Source: a virus. Taken from it: a DNA stretch of 31,416 nucleotides. Positions 27,611 through 31,416 of this stretch are shown here, in pieces. A model generated the notes under the pieces. The model searched no databases, had not been told where the DNA came from, and saw only the letters and a program-made list of their open reading frames with translations. Each line of letters begins with the position of its first letter. Within the stretch, counting starts at the first letter, position 1. The stretch lies in IMG/VR virus record IMGVR_UViG_3300044858_000847, positions 1-31,416 of that record; one strand, 5' to 3'. The position numbers and the translations under genes were made by a program.

Positions 27611-28087
27611 ATGGGTGGAGGACCTTCAATTCCTGCACCTCCTCCGCCGCCCGATCCAGCGGCGGTAGCGCAGGCCAATGCAGATGCGTATAAGAAGAAT
27701 GTTGAGACTTACATTGAAAAAGCACCAGAGATGGCTGCTTTGGAAAACAAACTTCGCATTCAATATATGCCTCAACAGCGTTCTTTGGAACGCCAGTTAT
27801 CTGCTCTTGACCAGCAAGCAGGTATACAAGCTGGATTACAACTTGAGCGTCAATACGGACCTCAGAGAACACTGGAAGGGTTACGTAGGGCGTATGAACA
27901 AAGCCCACAGGCGTATGCTTTGAATCGTGGATTAGGCGATCAGATGACTCGCCAGTTTGAGCGTCTTTATGGCACATCGCCTTATGCCTCAGTTGAGCAG
28001 AATGTGGCAATGAACCGCCAGCCAGGGCCGTTTGATTTCTACGGCACTGTTGGAACGAATATCAGCAACCCAGAGTTAAAGGCTTAA
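27611..28087 (+). CDS. Internal virion protein-like (MGGGPSIPAPPPPP start)
   Basis: This 158-residue protein begins MGGGPSIPAPPPPPDPAAVA. This Gly/Pro-rich start resembles T7 gp14-like and related small ejection proteins. It continues in Gln/Arg-rich helices (QYMPQQRSLERQLSALDQQA, then QLERQYGPQRTLEGLRRAYE). No membrane segment is clear. Position after the tail genes and before two long helix-rich proteins supports a DNA-ejection role, but the function is inferred. Confidence 0.62.
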   Translation: MGGGPSIPAPPPPPDPAAVAQANADAYKKNVETYIEKAPEMAALENKLRIQYMPQQRSLERQLSALDQQAGIQAGLQLERQYGPQRTLEGLRRAYEQSPQAYALNRGLGDQMTRQFERLYGTSPYASVEQNVAMNRQPGPFDFYGTVGTNISNPELKA

Positions 28088-28088
28088 T

Positions 28089-29717
28089 ATGGCAGAGATG
28101 ACAGCAAATCAGATTAGGAATGCCATTGATGCTGCGCTTAGTTGGCAAGACAGATACCCAGAACAAACAGCAAGAGTACGCTGGTATAGAGGCGAGTCAT
28201 CTGGGCTTCCAGAACGCCCTGGAAGTTGGCTTTTTGGGAATAATGGACAGGACAAAATAGCGCAAAATCAAACTAAGGGACTAATAAGCTCTATGGGTCT
28301 TAATCCAGACGATTATGGATATGAGTCTTGGGGTCAGCCAAGATGGGATTTTAATAGAGCTGTTGCTGATGCAAAGAAGAAAGCTGCCGATGTTGAAGAA
28401 GGAAGAATAAAGAAACTTGAAGACGAACTTTTTGGCAATGCAGCAAAAGAGAAAACCTATAACTCTCTAGCAGAACAAATCCGCACTCTAACTGGTGGCG
28501 AGTCTGGATACACGGCAGGCGGTGCGGCTGGTCCTGCTGGGCCTGGATTTAACCAAGCCTTGTCACAGCTTTCCGCTGCACGCAATTACGGATCATCCGA
28601 CCTTGGATCAATGCTCAACTTCCAAGTATCCGATCAGCAGATCGTTGACGATTACAACAATTCAAGATCATCTAAACTAAACGATGTTATTCAGCGTGGA
28701 AATGCTCAGATTGCTGGAATCAATGAACGGCTCGCTACGGCCAACAAGCTTCTTGCCGAACTCCCCGCTGGCGATGCTAGGCGCACTTCTTCGGAAGTAT
28801 TCGTCAAGCAACTCAACGATGACTTAAAGAGCGTAACCAGCGCAGTTACTGGCGCGCAGGATATGCAGAAGAATTTCACGCCTATCACGATGGATAGTCC
28901 AGAAGGGCTAAAGGAGATTACTGCATTTAGGTCGTTTGTTCAGCTACCCGAAGAGCGTGCTTCACAACAGCTTTTCCAAATTGATCCAGACTCCTATCGC
29001 ACTGCGGTTGGCTTGGGTCAGCAGTATCGCCAGATGGCTACTGAGCCAATTGGTGCAACGACCACGCCAGAGACTGAGCAAATCCGCAAAACCATCGAGG
29101 ACGAGGCTCTTAATCAGCTTCGCCTTGGTTCGACCATTGGTGCGGAAGAACGGCGTGGATACGAGCAGGCAGCAAGAGCCGCACAGACAGCGCGTGGCAA
29201 CATCTTTGGAATTGGACCAGCAGTACAAGAAGCTGCTCAGATCGGTGCTGCTGGCGAACAACGCAAGCTGGCACGCTATGGTGCGGCGCAGAGCTTCCTT
29301 GGGTCTGGCTTGGCAACTGGTGATGCGCTCAAGGCCGACATAGCATTCCGTGACGCATTGCGTCAGAATAGGCTTGGAGCAGCCGCTAACTTCATTGGTG
29401 GCGGACCTTCCATATACAATCTTGCAGGCCAGCGGACAGCCCAACAGCAGGGTGCGATGCAGAGCTACATCCAAGCCAATCAAGCACTGCCTGGTGGGTT
29501 TAACCAACAGCCGTCAACGGCTGCTAACTTCTATCAGACAACCAATCCAGAGATTCCTGTTGCATTACAAAATGCGTTTACAAGCTTGTACGGATCGCAG
29601 GCTAATTATCTTGGAAGCACCTACGGCGCGCAGGTTGGTGCAATTTCTAGACAGCCAAGTGGTGCTGAACAATTCGGTCAGATTGCTACTGGCCTTGGAA
29701 ACTTGATTAAGATATAA
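28089..29717 (+). CDS. Large helix-rich internal virion protein
   Basis: This 542-residue protein is mostly helical and Ala/Gln/Arg-rich. It has an N-terminal aromatic segment (DRYPEQTARVRWYRGESSGL), charged helices (DFNRAVADAKKKAADVEEGR) and a heptad-like middle (NDVIQRGNAQIAGINERLAT). A later segment (EERRGYEQAARAAQTARGNI) precedes Gly/Ala runs near 400-450. There is no enzyme motif. Size, composition and neighbours fit the ejected core proteins of podoviruses (gp15/gp16-like position), which form a channel across the cell envelope. The exact counterpart is not recognised. Confidence 0.6.
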   Translation: MAEMTANQIRNAIDAALSWQDRYPEQTARVRWYRGESSGLPERPGSWLFGNNGQDKIAQNQTKGLISSMGLNPDDYGYESWGQPRWDFNRAVADAKKKAADVEEGRIKKLEDELFGNAAKEKTYNSLAEQIRTLTGGESGYTAGGAAGPAGPGFNQALSQLSAARNYGSSDLGSMLNFQVSDQQIVDDYNNSRSSKLNDVIQRGNAQIAGINERLATANKLLAELPAGDARRTSSEVFVKQLNDDLKSVTSAVTGAQDMQKNFTPITMDSPEGLKEITAFRSFVQLPEERASQQLFQIDPDSYRTAVGLGQQYRQMATEPIGATTTPETEQIRKTIEDEALNQLRLGSTIGAEERRGYEQAARAAQTARGNIFGIGPAVQEAAQIGAAGEQRKLARYGAAQSFLGSGLATGDALKADIAFRDALRQNRLGAAANFIGGGPSIYNLAGQRTAQQQGAMQSYIQANQALPGGFNQQPSTAANFYQTTNPEIPVALQNAFTSLYGSQANYLGSTYGAQVGAISRQPSGAEQFGQIATGLGNLIKI

Positions 29718-29725
29718 GGAGATTT

Positions 29726-30475
29726 ATGGCAGTAATTGATGTACCAGAATTGATGAATATGTTTCGCCAAGGCGATATTGACAAGCAGGCTGCTGCCGAA
29801 GCACAAAGAAAACAGGCTTTAGAAGAGCGTGCAATGGCACTGAAGGAACAGCCAGATGTTGACTTCAGCTTCGAGAAGGGTGGATTGAAGGTCAAGGGAA
29901 AGCTTAAAGACCTTCCAGCGTTAAGCCAAGACCCAGCGTTTGCTCCTTACCTTGCTGGGATTGGAAGCACAATTACGAATGAACAATCTTTGGAAAACGA
30001 AGACATCAACGCCCAGAGAGAGGCAATCAATACAAGATTGACAAAACTCTCGCAAGAAAAATTGAAGCAAGAGCTTGAGATTGCAAAAGGAGATACACGC
30101 ACTGGCGCAATGGAGCTTGGTCTTGGACTTGTAGGAATGAAGAAAAGATCCGATGTAATGAAGGAACTTGAGGCAGAGCGTGGGGTGCTTCAAGGAAAAA
30201 TGGCGGAACTTGGCTTTAACAGACAAGCGGGTCAGATGGAAACGAATGTTCCAGATTATCAATCTGAAGCAATGCCGTTACAAGCCACGCCGCAAGCAGC
30301 ACCACAAGCAGTACCGCAAGTTGCCCCAGAGACTCCAGCACCAGCGCAAGCACCAGCACAGCAAGAAGCACCAAGGAACTTTAAGAGCCTCCAAGAAGCA
30401 AAGGCAGCAGGCGTAAAGCCTGGGCAACTTATTTATATCAACGGAAAACCAGGTAGACTGCAAGCGAGGCAGTAA
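29726..30475 (+). CDS. Coiled-coil internal virion protein
   Basis: AAGGAG precedes the ATG. The 249-residue product starts with helices (DVPELMNMFRQGDIDKQAAA). It has a charged beta-like patch (VDFSFEKGGLKVKGKLKDLP) and a coiled coil about 95-120 (REAINTRLTKLSQEKLKQEL), then ELEAERGVLQGKMAELG. A Gln/Ala/Pro linker (about 185-215) leads to a conserved-looking C-terminal unit, FKSLQEAKAAGVKPGQLIYI and NGKPGRLQ. The last unit resembles short modules shared by phage proteins. It is probably ejected with its neighbours. Confidence 0.58.
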   Translation: MAVIDVPELMNMFRQGDIDKQAAAEAQRKQALEERAMALKEQPDVDFSFEKGGLKVKGKLKDLPALSQDPAFAPYLAGIGSTITNEQSLENEDINAQREAINTRLTKLSQEKLKQELEIAKGDTRTGAMELGLGLVGMKKRSDVMKELEAERGVLQGKMAELGFNRQAGQMETNVPDYQSEAMPLQATPQAAPQAVPQVAPETPAPAQAPAQQEAPRNFKSLQEAKAAGVKPGQLIYINGKPGRLQARQ

Positions 30476-30478
30476 GCA

Positions 30479-31416
30479 ATGGCTATAGAGCCAGAGCTTG
30501 AGTTCGTTCCAGAGCAGGAACAAGATTTAGAGTTTGCTCCACTTTCCCAAGAAGATGCTGGCAATTTAATCAAGGCTGATTATTTGGCATCTGGTGGTGC
30601 GCCAGAGGATGTTATCTCTCCAGAGCGTGAGGCTGTACTACAGCAAGAAACACAGCGTCAACTACAAGCTGGCGCAACGCCACAGCAAGCATCCATTGAG
30701 GCTGGCAGGGCTGTGGATGCTATGGGTACGATCCGCAGGCCAGATGGCACGATAGCCGAAGGATACAAGCCAACAGCGCAGGCGTTGGCTGAAGGCATTA
30801 TTGAGACACCAGCAATACCAGCCGTAAAGGAAGCGCAGAGGCTTGGCATTGAAACCGTATCGTCTGGAACGGATAAAAACACTGGCGTTGGCTTTGCCAT
30901 TGGCAGAAACAAGGACGGAAAGGTAGTGCGCTTTGAGGCCGACAAGGATGGCAATGTTGACTCATTTGAGCTTGAACCAGAAGAACCCAGCAGGCTTGGT
31001 GCGATTGCACGCACGGTAGCAAGCCAAGTAATCCCCGCAACTACTGGTGCTGTTGCTGCCGAAACCGTTGCCGCACTTACACCTGGAGGCATACTCCCAA
31101 AGCTTGCTACTGGCGCGATTGCTGGTATCGGTGGATTCATAGCAGGCCAAAAGGGTCAAGAGGCTGCTGGTAAAGCATTGCTAGGTCCAGAGCGTATGGC
31201 TCGCATCAGCGAAGTATTACAGCGCGATGTTGAGAAGTATCCAATAACCACAACAGCGGCATCTATTCTCACGCCTACTGGTGGTGGGCTGGTTGGATTG
31301 GCAAGAGGAGTTGCTGAAGGATTTACTGGCAAGGTCGCACCAGCAGCAAGGGCTGTTGCGCCTGCTGTTATGCCATCAATTGAAAGTACGACTGCAGCGG
31401 CAAGAGTGTTGCAAGA
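30479..31416 (+). CDS. Large internal virion protein, 3' end missing
   Basis: ATG 30479 opens a frame that stays open to the window end (312 codons plus 2 nt). It starts MAIEPELEFVPEQEQDLEFA and is acidic at first. A segment RPDGTIAEGYKPTAQALAEG precedes a Gly/Ala-rich hydrophobic part at about 185-230 (TTGAVAAETVAALTPGGILP, then KLATGAIAGIGGFIAG). Further Gly/Ala helices follow to the edge (TPTGGGLVGLARGVAEGF). Glycine-zipper hydrophobic hairpins are typical of ejection proteins that insert into the host membrane. The catalytic part of such proteins, often a transglycosylase, may lie beyond the window. Confidence 0.65.
   Translation, partial: MAIEPELEFVPEQEQDLEFAPLSQEDAGNLIKADYLASGGAPEDVISPEREAVLQQETQRQLQAGATPQQASIEAGRAVDAMGTIRRPDGTIAEGYKPTAQALAEGIIETPAIPAVKEAQRLGIETVSSGTDKNTGVGFAIGRNKDGKVVRFEADKDGNVDSFELEPEEPSRLGAIARTVASQVIPATTGAVAAETVAALTPGGILPKLATGAIAGIGGFIAGQKGQEAAGKALLGPERMARISEVLQRDVEKYPITTTAASILTPTGGGLVGLARGVAEGFTGKVAPAARAVAPAVMPSIESTTAAARVLQ

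Noticed and set aside
28962-29507. Minus-strand open frame of 181 codons
   Set aside because: Antisense to the internal virion protein, without start signals or recognisable domains.

Overview
The window looks like about 31 kb of a tailed double-stranded DNA bacteriophage (Caudoviricetes) with a podovirus-like virion. It holds a large terminase with ATPase and nuclease motifs, a portal, a scaffold, an N4-gp56-type major capsid protein, a beta-propeller-like tail protein and a run of helix-rich internal (ejection-type) proteins. No tail-length tape measure, tail-sheath or integrase gene is visible. Genes are packed tightly, many joined by ATGA, TAATG or TTGA overlaps. The host cannot be named from the sequence. 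The i-spanin/o-spanin pair suggests a Gram-negative (two-membrane) host. Both ends are cut inside genes, so this is a fragment.

Layout. (1) 1-3476: a rightward string of small genes around a GT-A glycosyltransferase and a 2-oxoglutarate/Fe(II) oxygenase, including two diverged copies of one small protein and a 48-residue membrane peptide. (2) 3522-4628: a GT-B, family-9-like glycosyltransferase. (3) 4629-4880: a non-coding or weakly coding control region with a 21-nt duplicated hairpin. (4) 4881-8536: replication genes (primase-polymerase/SF3 helicase, then a separate zinc-ribbon partner) and small basic phage proteins. (5) 8537-10390: a leftward block of eight mini-genes, ending in a stretch with five copies of a 10-nt direct repeat and two copies of a hairpin where the two transcription directions converge. 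(6) 10391-10477: a divergent control region. (7) 10478-12623: small and large terminase. (8) 12633-13721: a hypothetical protein, then a holin-like protein and an i-spanin with an o-spanin lipoprotein gene embedded out of frame. (9) 13723-18868: portal, a methyltransferase, scaffold and major capsid protein. (10) 18915-24686: hairpins, small virion proteins, a second small lipoprotein/coiled-coil-membrane cluster, repetitive tail fibres and a glycine-rich adhesin. (11) 24686-31416: adaptor, tail propeller and internal virion proteins, the last running off the window.

How it works together. Terminase, portal, scaffold and capsid genes build and fill the head. The 24.7-27.2 kb genes likely close the head and form the short tail. 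The repetitive fibre plus glycine-rich adhesin probably recognise the host. The proline/alanine-rich and coiled-coil proteins at the right end are probably ejected with the DNA. The holin and spanins release progeny. No DNA polymerase, RNA polymerase or endolysin was recognised here; they may lie outside the window.

The least explained parts are the covarying duplicated hairpin upstream of the primase (4642-4756), the iteron-like repeats with convergent mini-genes (8537-9070), the mini-gene operon as a whole, and the set of two glycosyltransferases, an oxygenase and a methyltransferase scattered among core phage genes.
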